DNA of 44,908 bases from Pseudomonas endophytica. GTDB taxonomy: Bacteria > Pseudomonadota > Gammaproteobacteria > Pseudomonadales > Pseudomonadaceae. A model generated the notes under the pieces. That model was not told where the DNA came from, did no database searches, and saw only the letters and a list, made by a program, of their open reading frames with translations. Below, piece by piece: positions 1 through 8,075 of the stretch. The number at the start of each line of letters is the position of its first letter. Position 1 is the first letter of the stretch. The stretch is taken from positions 1 through 44,908 of the forward strand of contig NZ_LLWH01000157.1 in assembly GCF_001411475.1 (NCBI RefSeq), given 5' to 3'. The translations under genes and the position numbers were made by a program.

Positions 1-626
1 ACAGCGCGGGGCTCAGCTACCCGAAATTACTGGGTTCGGTCTTCACGTAGTTTATCGAAGAGCCGGTTCTGCGCTTGCGCTCAATACTCGGCCTGCTGAC
101 GTTTTCGCTGTTTGCCTTGTTCTGGACGCCCCTAGCGTTCCTGCTAGCCGTGCCGCCTTACAACTACTCCGATGGTGTGATCGGCCTGTTTGGCCTTGCC
201 GGTGCGGTAGGTGCCGTCGCGGCCAACTGGGCCGGGCGCATGGCTGACCGCGGCCGTGGGCAAACAGCAACCACTGTCGGCCTGCTGGTGCTGCTGGCCT
301 GCTGGCTGCCGATGGCTTACGCCGGGCAATCGCTGATCGCACTACTGATCGGCGTACTGGCGTTGGATTTTGCCGTGCAACTGGTCCACGTGAGCAATCA
401 GAACGCGGTGTTCCAAGTCCGGCCCGCAGCCCGTAATCGACTGAACGCGGGCTACATCACCTGCTACTTCATCGGCGGCGCACTGGGTTCGTTAGTCGGA
501 GCACAAACCTTTCCGGTGTACGGTTGGAGCGGCATTGTGATCGTTGGCGCCGTGATATCGACTCTGTCGCTGGCCATCTGGGGCTTGATGCTACAACGCG
601 AGAGTAAGCTGCAACCCGCTGGCTAA
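1..626 (+). pseudogene. MFS transporter, C-terminal part, interrupted by in-frame TAG
   Basis: This is the C-terminal half of a major facilitator superfamily inner-membrane transporter, cut by the left window edge. Reading in frame from base 3, the sequence gives a typical MFS central loop (SYPKLLGSVFT), then TAG at 48-50, then FIEEPVLRLRSILGLLTFSL and five to six hydrophobic helices to the TAA at 624-626. The reading frame does not shift across the stop, and the residues on both sides look like one continuous MFS loop, so a single substitution such as TTG to TAG is the simplest explanation. A TTG at 75 could restart translation, but the product would lack the N-terminal helix bundle. A base-calling error is the main alternative. 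The substrate is unknown. Confidence 0.7.
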
Positions 627-696
627 TGGCGCTTTTCATCAAGGGATGAAGCCGCTAGCATGCGAAAACGCCATGATGCGCACAACGCCCTGACGA

Positions 697-717
697 CGGT
701 CTGCAGCCTGCAGACCG
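697..717. repeat. Perfect palindrome upstream of the small acidic gene
   Basis: Two 10-base arms, CGGTCTGCAG and CTGCAGACCG, are separated by a single base. The site lies 22 bases before the ATG at 740 and 70 bases after the transporter stop. There is no T tract on either strand, so a simple intrinsic terminator is less likely than an operator or an mRNA hairpin near the start codon. Confidence 0.55.
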
Positions 718-739
718 CCCTAACGATCCGAGACGCCAT

Positions 740-1036
740 ATGATCCCGAAAGAATCTCGTAATGAACTGGCCCTGGATACCTTCATCAAGGCGAACCCAG
801 ACCTGCTAGAAGAAATGAAAGAGTTGAGCTTTGAGGACCGCCAACAACAAATTTTGTGGGCCTTTGAAGACGAAGCCGAAAATCGCGGCCTTGAGGCTTG
901 GGAATTGGCTCTGGAGCTGATCGCTCGCAGCCCTGAAGAACTCAAAGCCATGCGCCTTGAAGTGCATCAGGAAGTGGCCGAAGCCTTAGACATGAGCTGG
1001 GAAGAATACTGCGGCTTTAATGACATCGCCGTCTGA
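740..1036 (+). CDS. Small acidic protein, probably DUF6388 family
   Basis: This encodes a 98-residue soluble protein, rich in Glu and Leu and predicted mostly helical, with no signal peptide or membrane segment. The pattern of the second half (ENRGLEAWELALELIARSPE, then a conserved WEEYC near the end) matches my memory of the small pseudomonad DUF6388 family. The function is unknown and I infer none. The ATG at 740 gives the full conserved N-terminus, although only a weak ribosome-binding sequence is visible. The gene ends just before a strong hairpin at 1053-1087 that separates it from the convergent DUF4142 gene. Confidence 0.75.
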   Translation: MIPKESRNELALDTFIKANPDLLEEMKELSFEDRQQQILWAFEDEAENRGLEAWELALELIARSPEELKAMRLEVHQEVAEALDMSWEEYCGFNDIAV

Positions 1037-1052
1037 TCGGCCTGCAGTGCGA

Positions 1053-1087
1053 GTGACGTAACGGTGCCAACACAGCCGTTACGTCAC
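1053..1087. terminator. Hairpin between convergent genes
   Basis: A perfect 12-base stem, GTGACGTAACGG and its complement, has an 11-base loop. It lies in the 58-base gap between two convergent genes. It has no long T run, so it is a likely bidirectional terminator or 3'-end stabilising structure rather than a textbook intrinsic terminator. Confidence 0.6.
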
Positions 1088-1094
1088 GCCACGA

Positions 1095-1631
1095 TCACTC
1101 TGGCAACACCGCGCCTTCGCCTTTGTGGTGTGCTGAAACCAACCTTTTGGCCATGTCCAAGTGCATTTGCAATTTGGGCAAATACTTCTCGGCAAAGGCT
1201 TTTAGCTCAGGCGAAGAAGGGTCATCCAATTGCTGCTGATAGCGCTCAATCGCCTCCTCGCTGGTCTTCACCTGATTGGCGGCATAAGCGGCGTCAAATG
1301 AATCCCCTTCCTGCACTTGAAGCATCAGCTTCTTGGCTTTACTCAAAACCTCTTCTTGATCGGCGATTTTCAGATCCTGCTTTTGCGCAATGTCTTTCAA
1401 ATCACGATTGGCATCGGTGTAGTCCTTAATCACCTCGACCGCGTAGCTTCCAACGTCGGTTGAAGCGCTTTTGCTAATCGCCATCCGGCTGATTTCAATC
1501 GCTGCAATACCGGCCGCGGATGACTCGTCGACAAAATCCGTTGGGCTTGCCACCGCACTGCCGACCAGAAATATCGAATAAGCCAAAGCACAACCCGCGA
1601 GAAAACGTTTAGGGGCAATCAGGGTGTTCAT
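1095..1631 (-). CDS. Periplasmic DUF4142 (ferritin-like) protein
   Basis: This is a 178-residue exported protein. Residues 1-28 form a signal peptide that ends VGSAVAS. The rest is helical and carries the DUF4142 pattern: an early SAAGIAAIEISRMAISKSAS helix with VGSYAVEVIKDY, and a late helix with LPKLQMHLDMAKRLV. DUF4142 proteins adopt a ferritin-like four-helix bundle; their biochemical role is not settled. The ATG at 1631 is preceded by a good ribosome-binding site (GGAGGACGAA). The gene is divergent from the LysR gene at 1849, with about 200 bases between them, so LysR control is possible but not shown. Confidence 0.85.
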   Translation of the reverse strand: MNTLIAPKRFLAGCALAYSIFLVGSAVASPTDFVDESSAAGIAAIEISRMAISKSASTDVGSYAVEVIKDYTDANRDLKDIAQKQDLKIADQEEVLSKAKKLMLQVQEGDSFDAAYAANQVKTSEEAIERYQQQLDDPSSPELKAFAEKYLPKLQMHLDMAKRLVSAHHKGEGAVLPE

Positions 1632-1848
1632 TTCGTCCTCCAGTTAAAGGCAGGTTTATGCCCTGCACAGAATCTGAAGAGCCGTGACGCTAAAGGTTTA
1701 ATTTAAAATGCCTTTTCTGACGAGCGGAGCACCTTATCCCTACACGTCACAACGGCTACAATCCCTTCGCACAACTAAAAAATCTAGCCTTATAACAACA
1801 AACCCGCCCTACCCTCGTGGCGTAGAAGGCCGGTGCGGAGCCTGCGTT

Positions 1849-2724
1849 ATGCGTCAACTTCCGTCGCTCAACACGCTGCGAGTCTTTGAAGAGGTCGCGC
1901 GGCATCGCAGTTTCAGCCAAGCAGCGTTAAGCCTTAACGTCACCCAAGGCGCGGTCAGCCGACAAATCAAACAGCTCGAAGACTACCTGGGCGTAGCGTT
2001 GTTCGTACGCACACCCCAAGGGCTGTCATTGACCGAAACCGGCATCAGACTGTCGCCGCAACTGGCTCAAGCCTTCGACCACATCGAGAACGCTTTACAG
2101 GCTGTGCGCGTGCCCAACCTACGCCAACGCCTGCGCGTCGTGGTGCCGCCGACATGGGGCACGCGCTGGTTATCGACGCATTTACGTACGTTTTGCGAAC
2201 GTTACCCGGACATTAGCCTCAGCGTGACTAACACCAGCGCCCACGACAGCCTTGCTGAAGTGGATTGCATCATCCGCTGGGGCCTTGAGGCAGACAGCCA
2301 TTGCAGCAGCCAATTGCTGGTGATGGAGCGTCACATTGCCGTTGCCAGCCCGGAGCTGTTTATCGACGGTCAACCGCCCGATGTGCGTACGCTGCCCTTG
2401 CTGCACATCCTGCACGATGGCAAACGTTTAAAAGTGTGGGAGAACTGGCTGACGGCTATGGGCCGTGACGATGTGGATGCAGCGCGCGGGCTGGAATTCA
2501 GCACGTTGGACCAAGTTATCCATACGGCGGTGGCGGGCGGCGGACTAGCCGTGATTGACCGGCAGATGATCGAGAAAGAGTTAGCCAATGCCAGTTTGTT
2601 ACCGATCACCCCGGTGGAGGTGATCGGTCCGTATGGCTATTGGCTGAACGTGGCGCATGACAAACAAGGCTTGTCGAAAGTACGACTGTTCACCGAATGG
2701 CTGGGGTTGGTAAGTAACCCGTAG
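1849..2724 (+). CDS. LysR-family transcriptional regulator, GcvA-like
   Basis: This is a 291-residue LysR-type DNA-binding regulator. Residues 1-65 form the winged helix-turn-helix (LPSLNTLRVFEEVARHRSF, SQAALSLNVTQGAVSRQIKQLE). The rest is the periplasmic-binding-protein-like effector domain, with the GcvA/AmpR-type segment VVVPPTWGTRWLSTHL. I chose the ATG at 1849 because it sits 8 bases after GGAG and gives the standard LysR N-terminus; the open frame extends upstream to 1708 without family support. The TAG stop lies inside the REP element that follows. It is convergent with the transporter at 2802, so it could control the minus-strand fae-like operon, but no operator was identified. Confidence 0.92.
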   Translation: MRQLPSLNTLRVFEEVARHRSFSQAALSLNVTQGAVSRQIKQLEDYLGVALFVRTPQGLSLTETGIRLSPQLAQAFDHIENALQAVRVPNLRQRLRVVVPPTWGTRWLSTHLRTFCERYPDISLSVTNTSAHDSLAEVDCIIRWGLEADSHCSSQLLVMERHIAVASPELFIDGQPPDVRTLPLLHILHDGKRLKVWENWLTAMGRDDVDAARGLEFSTLDQVIHTAVAGGGLAVIDRQMIEKELANASLLPITPVEVIGPYGYWLNVAHDKQGLSKVRLFTEWLGLVSNP

Positions 2725-2786
2725 GAGCTGCCGCAGGCTGCGATCTTTTGATCGTTTTAAAGATCGCAGCCTGCGGCAGCTCCTAC
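2721..2786. repeat. REP/REPIN palindrome
   Basis: Inverted copies of the Pseudomonas REP core (arm starts GTAGGAGCTGCCGCAGG, then CTGCGATCTTTT) are joined by a short spacer. The left arm overlaps the stop codon of the LysR gene. Near-identical copies occur at 22821, 28955 and 39911. Confidence 0.95.
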
Positions 2787-2801
2787 AAGCGGGGGGGTGC
2801 A

Positions 2802-4166
2802 TTAAACAGGTGCCACAGCCTTGACTGGCGCTGGCCCACTCCCAACATCTGGGCTCTGAGCCTTACACGCTTGGCTCAAGGTCAGGGACTTAGTTTCGGG
2901 CGCCCACGCCCATGAAATCAACGCGCCGAATGCCAGAATCGCCGCCAAAATGCCAATGGTCGGGCTCATGCCCAAACTCACCACACTCACCGGTAACAAA
3001 AAGGTACTGACCGCAGACCCTAAGCGACTCACTGCCGTGGCTAGGCCAATGCCGCTGGCGCGGACCTCTGTCGGGAAGCTCTCGGCCGGAAACACGCCCA
3101 CCAGATTACTCACCGCCGACAGCACCAAGGTGAAGATGCCAAACGCTAAGACCATCAAGAACGCCGCGCTGCTGGGCAAGATCGCCAGGATCAACAACGC
3201 CACCGCCAAGATGATGAACGCGTTGATCAAAAAGCCCCGACGCGAGAATTTCACCGTGCACCAGATCCCGATCAGCGCGCCCACAATCAACAACAGGTTG
3301 AGCATCAGTTCTGTACCAAACCCTTCAGCCAAGCCCATGGTTTTTAAGATGGAAGGCAAGAAGGTGTATATCGCAAAATACGGCATCACGATGCACACAA
3401 AAAACAAACAGTTGAATGCCGTACGTTTGCGGTATTCGCGACTGAACAATACGGCGAAGCCAGAACGGGTTTCAGTGGGTTGGGCTTCATCCAGTTCAAC
3501 ATTGTCGCCCAAGTGCTTTTTGACGATCGCCCGCGCTTCGTCGATACGGCCTTGATTAACCAACCACCGCGGCGACTCGGGTGTGCCAATACGCGCGATC
3601 AGAATCAACCCTGCTGGAATGGCCGACGAAGCCAGCATCCAGCGCCATGCGTCATCACCCAACCCGAGCATGGCGGTGCCCACGAAAGTGGCGGCGACAT
3701 AGCCAAACGTCCAGATCACGCTGAATGAACCGAGCATCACGCCCCGATGCTTTTTAGGCGCGAACTCAGCCAGCATGGCGTGGCCGACACTGAAGTCGCC
3801 TCCCAGCCCAATGCCGATCAAGACTCGACACAAAAACAGCCCCATCGCTGTCTCGACGTAGAACTGCATGACTGACGCCACGGTGATCAGCACAAAGCTG
3901 ACCAAGAAAATTTTCTGCCGACCGACCTTGTCGGAGATCCAGCCAAAAAACAGGCTACCGAGGAACAGTCCGATTAACGCCGACGCGCCGATCAGCCCCT
4001 GCCAGAACGCATCAAGGTGCATCTGCGGGCTGATCAGGGTAAACGCAATACCGATTAATCCCAGAATGTAACCATCAGTGAAATGCGCACCAAAGGTAAG
4101 GCCGGCAATTTTGATGTGAAAGCGCCCAATGGGTAAGTCGTCAATTTTTACAGGCTGAGCGGACAT
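2802..4166 (-). CDS. MFS transporter, sugar-porter/aromatic-acid type
   Basis: This is a 12-helix inner-membrane major facilitator of about 454 residues. The A-motif loop between helices 2 and 3 is visible as GWISDKVGRQKIF, and the RGVMLGSF and PESPRWLVNQGR segments are typical of the PF00083 sugar-porter group. The substrate is probably a small organic acid or sugar-like solute; family alone does not decide. I chose the ATG at 4166 because GGAG lies 7 bases upstream, inside the longer alternative that starts at 4178. It follows the aldehyde dehydrogenase on the same strand after 89 bases that contain a GC-rich hairpin, so it is probably the last gene of the fae-like operon, possibly expressed at a lower level. 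Confidence 0.9.
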   Translation of the reverse strand: MSAQPVKIDDLPIGRFHIKIAGLTFGAHFTDGYILGLIGIAFTLISPQMHLDAFWQGLIGASALIGLFLGSLFFGWISDKVGRQKIFLVSFVLITVASVMQFYVETAMGLFLCRVLIGIGLGGDFSVGHAMLAEFAPKKHRGVMLGSFSVIWTFGYVAATFVGTAMLGLGDDAWRWMLASSAIPAGLILIARIGTPESPRWLVNQGRIDEARAIVKKHLGDNVELDEAQPTETRSGFAVLFSREYRKRTAFNCLFFVCIVMPYFAIYTFLPSILKTMGLAEGFGTELMLNLLLIVGALIGIWCTVKFSRRGFLINAFIILAVALLILAILPSSAAFLMVLAFGIFTLVLSAVSNLVGVFPAESFPTEVRASGIGLATAVSRLGSAVSTFLLPVSVVSLGMSPTIGILAAILAFGALISWAWAPETKSLTLSQACKAQSPDVGSGPAPVKAVAPV

Positions 4167-4218
4167 GTTCGTCTCCAATTGTTGTTATTGACGGAGAAAT
4201 GGAACTGATAGTGCTTAC

Positions 4219-4240
4219 GGGAACGGGCAAGCCCGCTCCC
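4219..4240. repeat. Short GC-rich inverted repeat
   Basis: GGGAACGGGC and GCCCGCTCCC form an imperfect 10-base stem with a 2-base loop between the aldehyde dehydrogenase and transporter genes. It resembles the second common Pseudomonas REP type (GCGGGCTTGCCCGC). It may stabilise the upstream mRNA or weaken read-through. Confidence 0.6.
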
Positions 4241-4255
4241 GCGGGGTGTTAGGCT

Positions 4256-5689
4256 TTAAAGGCCGCCCATTAACAGGTATTTGATTTCTAGGTAGTCGTC
4301 CAGACCGTACTTTGAGCCTTCACGGCCTAAACCCGACTCTTTGATACCGCCAAAGGGGGCAACTTCGGTAGAGATTATCCCTTCGTTAATCCCGACCATG
4401 CCCGCTTCTAGACCTTCAGCCATGCGCCAGACCCGACCAATGTCGCGGCTGTAGAAGTAAGCAGAAAGCCCGAAGGGTGTGTCATTGGCGCGCGCCAGCA
4501 CTTGGGCTTCATCCTGGAAGCGGAAGCACGCGGCAACCGGGCCAAAGGTTTCTTCTTGAGCGATCAGCATGTCGTGGCTGGCTTCGGTCAGTACGGTCGG
4601 CTCAAAAAATGTCCCGCCCAATGCGTGAGGGCGACCACCGCACAGCAACTTGGCGCCCTTCTCTACGGCGTCGGCAACATGCGTTGTGACCTTGGCTAAG
4701 GCCGCAGCATTAATCAACGGCCCTTGCTCGGTGTCACCCTGCAAGGCATCGCCAACGCGCATCGTCGCAACCGCTTCGGCCAACTTGGTCGTGAACGCGT
4801 CGTACACGCCGTCCTGAATAAAGAAGCGGTTAACGCAAACACAGGTTTGCCCGGTGTTGCGAAACTTGGAGGCCATCGCGCCTTTAACCGCTGCATCTAA
4901 GTCGGCGTCATCAAACACAATAAACGGCGCGTTGCCGCCCAGTTCCAGCGAGACTTTTTTCAGTGTGTCCGCCGCTTGGCGCATCAACAATTTGCCAATG
5001 CGGGTGGAGCCGGTGAATGACAGTTTACGCACCACACTGGAGGCTTGCAGCGCGCCGCCTATGGCCACCGCATCACCTGAAACAATATTGAACACCCCCA
5101 CTGGGATGCCGGCCTGCTCGGCCAACACCGCCAGAGCAAAGGCCGACAGCGGGGTTTCTTCTGACGGTTTAAGAATCATCGTGCAACCCGCTGCTAACGC
5201 CGGGCCGACCTTGCGCGTGACCATCGCCAGCGGGAAGTTCCACGGCGTAATGGCCGCGACTACCCCGATGGCTTCTTTGACCACAACAATCCGCGCATCG
5301 GCCTTGTGGCTAGGGATCACGTCGCCATAAGCACGTTTGGCTTCTTCGGCAAACCACTCCAGAAAACTGGCGGCATACACCACCTCGCCCATGGCTTCGG
5401 CCAGCGGCTTGCCCTGTTCACGACTGAGCAAGGTGGCCAATTCTTTCTGCTGACTCAGCATCAACTCGCCCCAGCGCTTGAGCCGCTGGCTGCGCTCCTT
5501 GGCGGTGAGCTTGCGCCAAGCCGGTAAGGCGCGATGGGCAGCATCAATGGCCAGTTGAGTTTCTTCAGCACCGGCCTGTTGCACCTCAGCTAACCGCTCG
5601 CCAGTGGCCGGGTTGAAGACCGAGTACGTTGGGCCGCCGCTGGACCATTGGCCGTCGATAAAATTGCCGTTTCGGATCAGCGCGCTCAT
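4256..5689 (-). CDS. NAD(P)-dependent aldehyde dehydrogenase, succinate-semialdehyde type
   Basis: This 477-residue cytosolic enzyme oxidises an aldehyde to its acid. It has the full ALDH catalytic set: Asn151 in TPWNFPL, the nucleotide-binding turn FTGSTRIG at 225-232, Glu249 in LELGGNAPF and nucleophile Cys283 in NTGQTCVC. The double-Cys TCVC motif and overall sequence fit the GabD/succinate-semialdehyde dehydrogenase branch, but the natural aldehyde cannot be read from this. The ATG overlaps the stop of the aldo/keto reductase by 4 bases (ATGA), indicating translational coupling. With the reductase and the Fae homolog it forms an aldehyde-handling operon. Confidence 0.93.
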   Translation of the reverse strand: MSALIRNGNFIDGQWSSGGPTYSVFNPATGERLAEVQQAGAEETQLAIDAAHRALPAWRKLTAKERSQRLKRWGELMLSQQKELATLLSREQGKPLAEAMGEVVYAASFLEWFAEEAKRAYGDVIPSHKADARIVVVKEAIGVVAAITPWNFPLAMVTRKVGPALAAGCTMILKPSEETPLSAFALAVLAEQAGIPVGVFNIVSGDAVAIGGALQASSVVRKLSFTGSTRIGKLLMRQAADTLKKVSLELGGNAPFIVFDDADLDAAVKGAMASKFRNTGQTCVCVNRFFIQDGVYDAFTTKLAEAVATMRVGDALQGDTEQGPLINAAALAKVTTHVADAVEKGAKLLCGGRPHALGGTFFEPTVLTEASHDMLIAQEETFGPVAACFRFQDEAQVLARANDTPFGLSAYFYSRDIGRVWRMAEGLEAGMVGINEGIISTEVAPFGGIKESGLGREGSKYGLDDYLEIKYLLMGGL

Positions 5690-6720
5690 GCCAACGCCTC
5701 AGTTAAAGTGAAGCGTTCTTGTGCTGCACGGGCAGAACGCAGAATACGTTTACCGGCGGTGTAATCGTTAATGACGTCGCACGGGGTGTAATTGCGCTCC
5801 AACTCATACAGCTCATCAGCCTCCAATTGGGTCCCCAAGGCGGCCAAAGCGCTGTCGAATTGCGCCGTGGTGTCAGCACCGACCAACATACAGTCGACAC
5901 CCGAGTGGTTAGCCACCCAAGCCTGAGCGATTTGTGCGTTCGAGACACCTCGTGCATGCGCCACGCGCTGCACCGAAAGCGCGATTTGATACGACGCTTC
6001 GTCGCTGTACATCTGTTGAGTAAAGAAATCGGTCTGATTGCGAGTCGACTGCACATCGCCAGTCAACAGGCCACGGGCCAGCGGGCTGAACACTGAAACG
6101 CCAAGCCCTTGGTCGCGGCAGAACGGAATCATTTCGCGCTCTTCTTCACGGTAGGCGCAGTTCAATTGCAGCTGCATGTTGATCGGTTTGACCCAGCCAT
6201 TGCGCTCGCAAACCATGAGAATTTTCGCCAACTGCCCGGTGAGCATGGTCGACACGCCGATATAGCGGGCCTTGCCGGAGCGCACAATGTCGTTCATCGC
6301 GCTCATGGTTTCTTCAACGGGCGTGTTCACGTCAAAGTAATGCAGCATGAACACATCGACATAGTCCATGTTCAAGCGCTTAAGCGAAGCATCAATACTG
6401 TCCATGATGTGCTTACGCGAATGGCCGCTGGCATTGATCCCGGTGCGGGTGCCGTAGCCCACTTTGGTGGTGATCACTAAGTCTTCGCGTCGAGCCAAGC
6501 GTTTGACGATACGCCCTACCACTTCTTCACCGACGCCCGCGGAATAAAAGTCCGCCAGGTCAATAAAGTTCACCCCGTTGTCCAGCGCGTGGGCAATGAT
6601 CGGCTCACTTTGTTTTTCATCGAAAATCCACGGCTTCCAATCCGGCGTACCCATGTTCATGGTGCCTAGGCACAGGCGGGAAACTTCAAGACCGGAATGA
6701 CCCAAACGAATGTATTGCAT
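5686..6720 (-). CDS. Aldo/keto reductase
   Basis: This 344-residue NADPH-dependent TIM-barrel oxidoreductase interconverts carbonyls and alcohols. The family tetrad is complete: Asp54 and Tyr59 in NFIDLADFYS, Lys86 in VITTKVGYG and His127 in FMLHYFD. Later segments PLARGLLTGD and SNAQIAQAW are typical of the YajO/Tas-like group. I chose the ATG at 6720, 10 bases after the stop of the fae-like gene, with GAGGT in between; an upstream in-frame extension to 6777 would overlap the neighbour and lacks family support. The gene is coupled to the aldehyde dehydrogenase by a 4-base overlap. The substrate is unknown. Confidence 0.92.
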   Translation of the reverse strand: MQYIRLGHSGLEVSRLCLGTMNMGTPDWKPWIFDEKQSEPIIAHALDNGVNFIDLADFYSAGVGEEVVGRIVKRLARREDLVITTKVGYGTRTGINASGHSRKHIMDSIDASLKRLNMDYVDVFMLHYFDVNTPVEETMSAMNDIVRSGKARYIGVSTMLTGQLAKILMVCERNGWVKPINMQLQLNCAYREEEREMIPFCRDQGLGVSVFSPLARGLLTGDVQSTRNQTDFFTQQMYSDEASYQIALSVQRVAHARGVSNAQIAQAWVANHSGVDCMLVGADTTAQFDSALAALGTQLEADELYELERNYTPCDVINDYTAGKRILRSARAAQERFTLTEALA

Positions 6721-6730
6721 GGCGCAGACC

Positions 6731-7243
6731 TCAGGCTTTTGGGGTGTAGAACGGGTTTGAAATATGCTCGACCACATCCGCCAGTTGAGCCGTGTGCGGC
6801 AGGCCGGTGAGGGCTGCGCGAATCGCCGTGCGGCAGGCGTTGTAGTTGTTTAGGTACACCGCATCCAAATCATCACAGGCAGGGTTGACCCAGTTAGCGG
6901 TGACGATGGCCCACTCGTCTTCAGCTTCAGGCGGCAAGGTGCCCTCAAGCAACGCTTCCAGTACCGCCTTGGCGATCCCGGCTTGCGAGGCGCCCCAGGT
7001 CGCGTTGCCGTGCAAATCACTGCTGATCTCGGCTTTATTGACGTACAAGGTCATCGGCTTGACGGGAATATTGGGTTGCGCAATCACCATGAACGGGCAA
7101 TGCCCTTGGCTTGGCGATGCCAGGCTGTTGGCGAACGCCTGACCCGCTGGACCATTGCGCGGCCCGATCAAAATATTGATATGCGCGGCATTCACGCCAG
7201 GGCCTTCGAAACCTTCACCGATGTACAGGTCGAGTGCTTTCAT
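6731..7243 (-). CDS. Formaldehyde-activating enzyme (Fae) homolog
   Basis: This 170-residue protein resembles Fae, which in methylotrophs condenses formaldehyde with tetrahydromethanopterin to methylene-H4MPT. Visible Fae signatures are LYIGEGFEGPG, AAHINILIGPRNGPAGQAFA, GHCPFMVIAQPNIPVKP and TLYVNKAEI, then an AxAGIAKAV helix. His21, in NAAHINI, lines up with the catalytic His22 of the Methylobacterium enzyme. Pseudomonas is not known to make H4MPT, and no mch, mtdB or fhc gene is in this window, so the real pterin or aldehyde partner is uncertain. It is the first gene of an operon with an aldo/keto reductase, an aldehyde dehydrogenase and probably a transporter. I assigned it from family pattern by eye; a paralog with a different activity is possible. 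Confidence 0.85.
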   Translation of the reverse strand: MKALDLYIGEGFEGPGVNAAHINILIGPRNGPAGQAFANSLASPSQGHCPFMVIAQPNIPVKPMTLYVNKAEISSDLHGNATWGASQAGIAKAVLEALLEGTLPPEAEDEWAIVTANWVNPACDDLDAVYLNNYNACRTAIRAALTGLPHTAQLADVVEHISNPFYTPKA

Positions 7244-7333
7244 GAGTCATTACTCTTTGGACAGAGGGATTATTGTTGGAGGGTCAGTCGCACAGGCCAG
7301 TCCTATGACAGACAGGGCGAACAGGGGCAGTCA

Positions 7334-7393
7334 AAGAGCGCAGCGCAGGGCTGGCGAGAGGGAAATCAGTCATGGTTGCAGCGCTCTTTTTTG
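7334..7393 (+). terminator. Terminator-like hairpin with T tract, upstream of fae-like operon
   Basis: AAAGAGCGC at 7334-7342 pairs with GCGCTCTTT at 7382-7390, followed by a run of six T on the plus strand. The loop is long (39 bases). No plus-strand gene lies immediately upstream, so it could end an unannotated small transcript. The rest of the 310-base gap between the fae-like gene and fecI shows only the Fur-like site at 7519 and no coding frame I trust. Confidence 0.4.
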
Positions 7394-7518
7394 TTGTGGT
7401 TGAGCTGTTGCTGCAATTTTTAGCACTGCGCGATGCGCAGGCTGTAACCATTAAAAGTCATGGGGGTATGCGTACAGGTCATAGCGCCCGGGCATTGTCA
7501 GAAGGCTCAAGATGATAC

Positions 7519-7540
7519 TAATATAGAATCATTCCCATTT
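7519..7540 (+). promoter_or_regulatory. Fur-box-like site before fecI
   Basis: The stretch around AGAATCATTCCCATTT resembles the right half of a Pseudomonas Fur box (AATCATTCTCATT); by my alignment only about 10 of 19 positions match the classic consensus. It ends 14 bases before the fecI start, where iron repression of such sigma factors normally acts. Confidence 0.45.
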
Positions 7541-7553
7541 AAGTTTGCCGCCC

Positions 7554-8075
7554 ATGAAGCCTTCGTCAAGCACCGACACGGACAGTCTCGATACCTTGTA
7601 CAAGGGCTATCACGGGTGGCTACTAGTCTGGCTGCGCCGACGCCTGGGCTGCCCGCACAACGCTGCCGACATGGCGCAAGAAACCTTCATCCGCTTGCTG
7701 ACCGCGGGTGCCTACGTCACCCCGCGTGAGCCACGGGCTTTCCTCGCCACCGTGGCGCGGCGCTTGATGGTGGACCGCGGACGTCGGCAAAAACTTGAGC
7801 AGGCCTATCGCGAAGCCTTAGCGCAGCATGTTGAGTATCTTGAGCAGGCGCCCTCCCCCGAGCAAATACTGGCGGCAGTGCAAGCGTTAGAGCACATTGC
7901 CCGCGCGCTTGAGAGCATGGTGCCGCGCGCCCGCCAAGCCTTTGTGTTGCGCCACCTTGAGGGCCAGAGCCACGCGCAGATCGCCGAGCAACTAAACGTG
8001 TCGACCAAAACCGTGCAGAACTATCTGGTGCAAGCTTTATTGCATTGCCATGCCGCAACTGAAGAACCGCTGTGA
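7554..8075 (+). CDS. ECF sigma factor, FecI-like
   Basis: This 173-residue extracytoplasmic-function sigma factor is expected to direct RNA polymerase to the downstream receptor gene in response to a ferric siderophore. Region 2 is visible in LYKGYHGWLLVWLRRRLGC, NAADMAQETFIRLL and PRAFLATVARRLMVDRGRR. Region 4 is visible in MVPRARQAFVLRHLEGQSHA, QIAEQLNVSTKTVQNYL, a typical iron-sigma ending. I chose the ATG at 7554; the frame is open from a TTG at 7545. Its stop overlaps the fecR start (GTGA). A Fur-like site precedes it, so expression is probably iron-repressed. Confidence 0.92.
   Translation: MKPSSSTDTDSLDTLYKGYHGWLLVWLRRRLGCPHNAADMAQETFIRLLTAGAYVTPREPRAFLATVARRLMVDRGRRQKLEQAYREALAQHVEYLEQAPSPEQILAAVQALEHIARALESMVPRARQAFVLRHLEGQSHAQIAEQLNVSTKTVQNYLVQALLHCHAATEEPL

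Noticed and set aside
2950..3555. 201-codon plus-strand frame
   Set aside because: Antisense to the MFS transporter; Lys- and Thr-rich low-complexity protein with no start signal.
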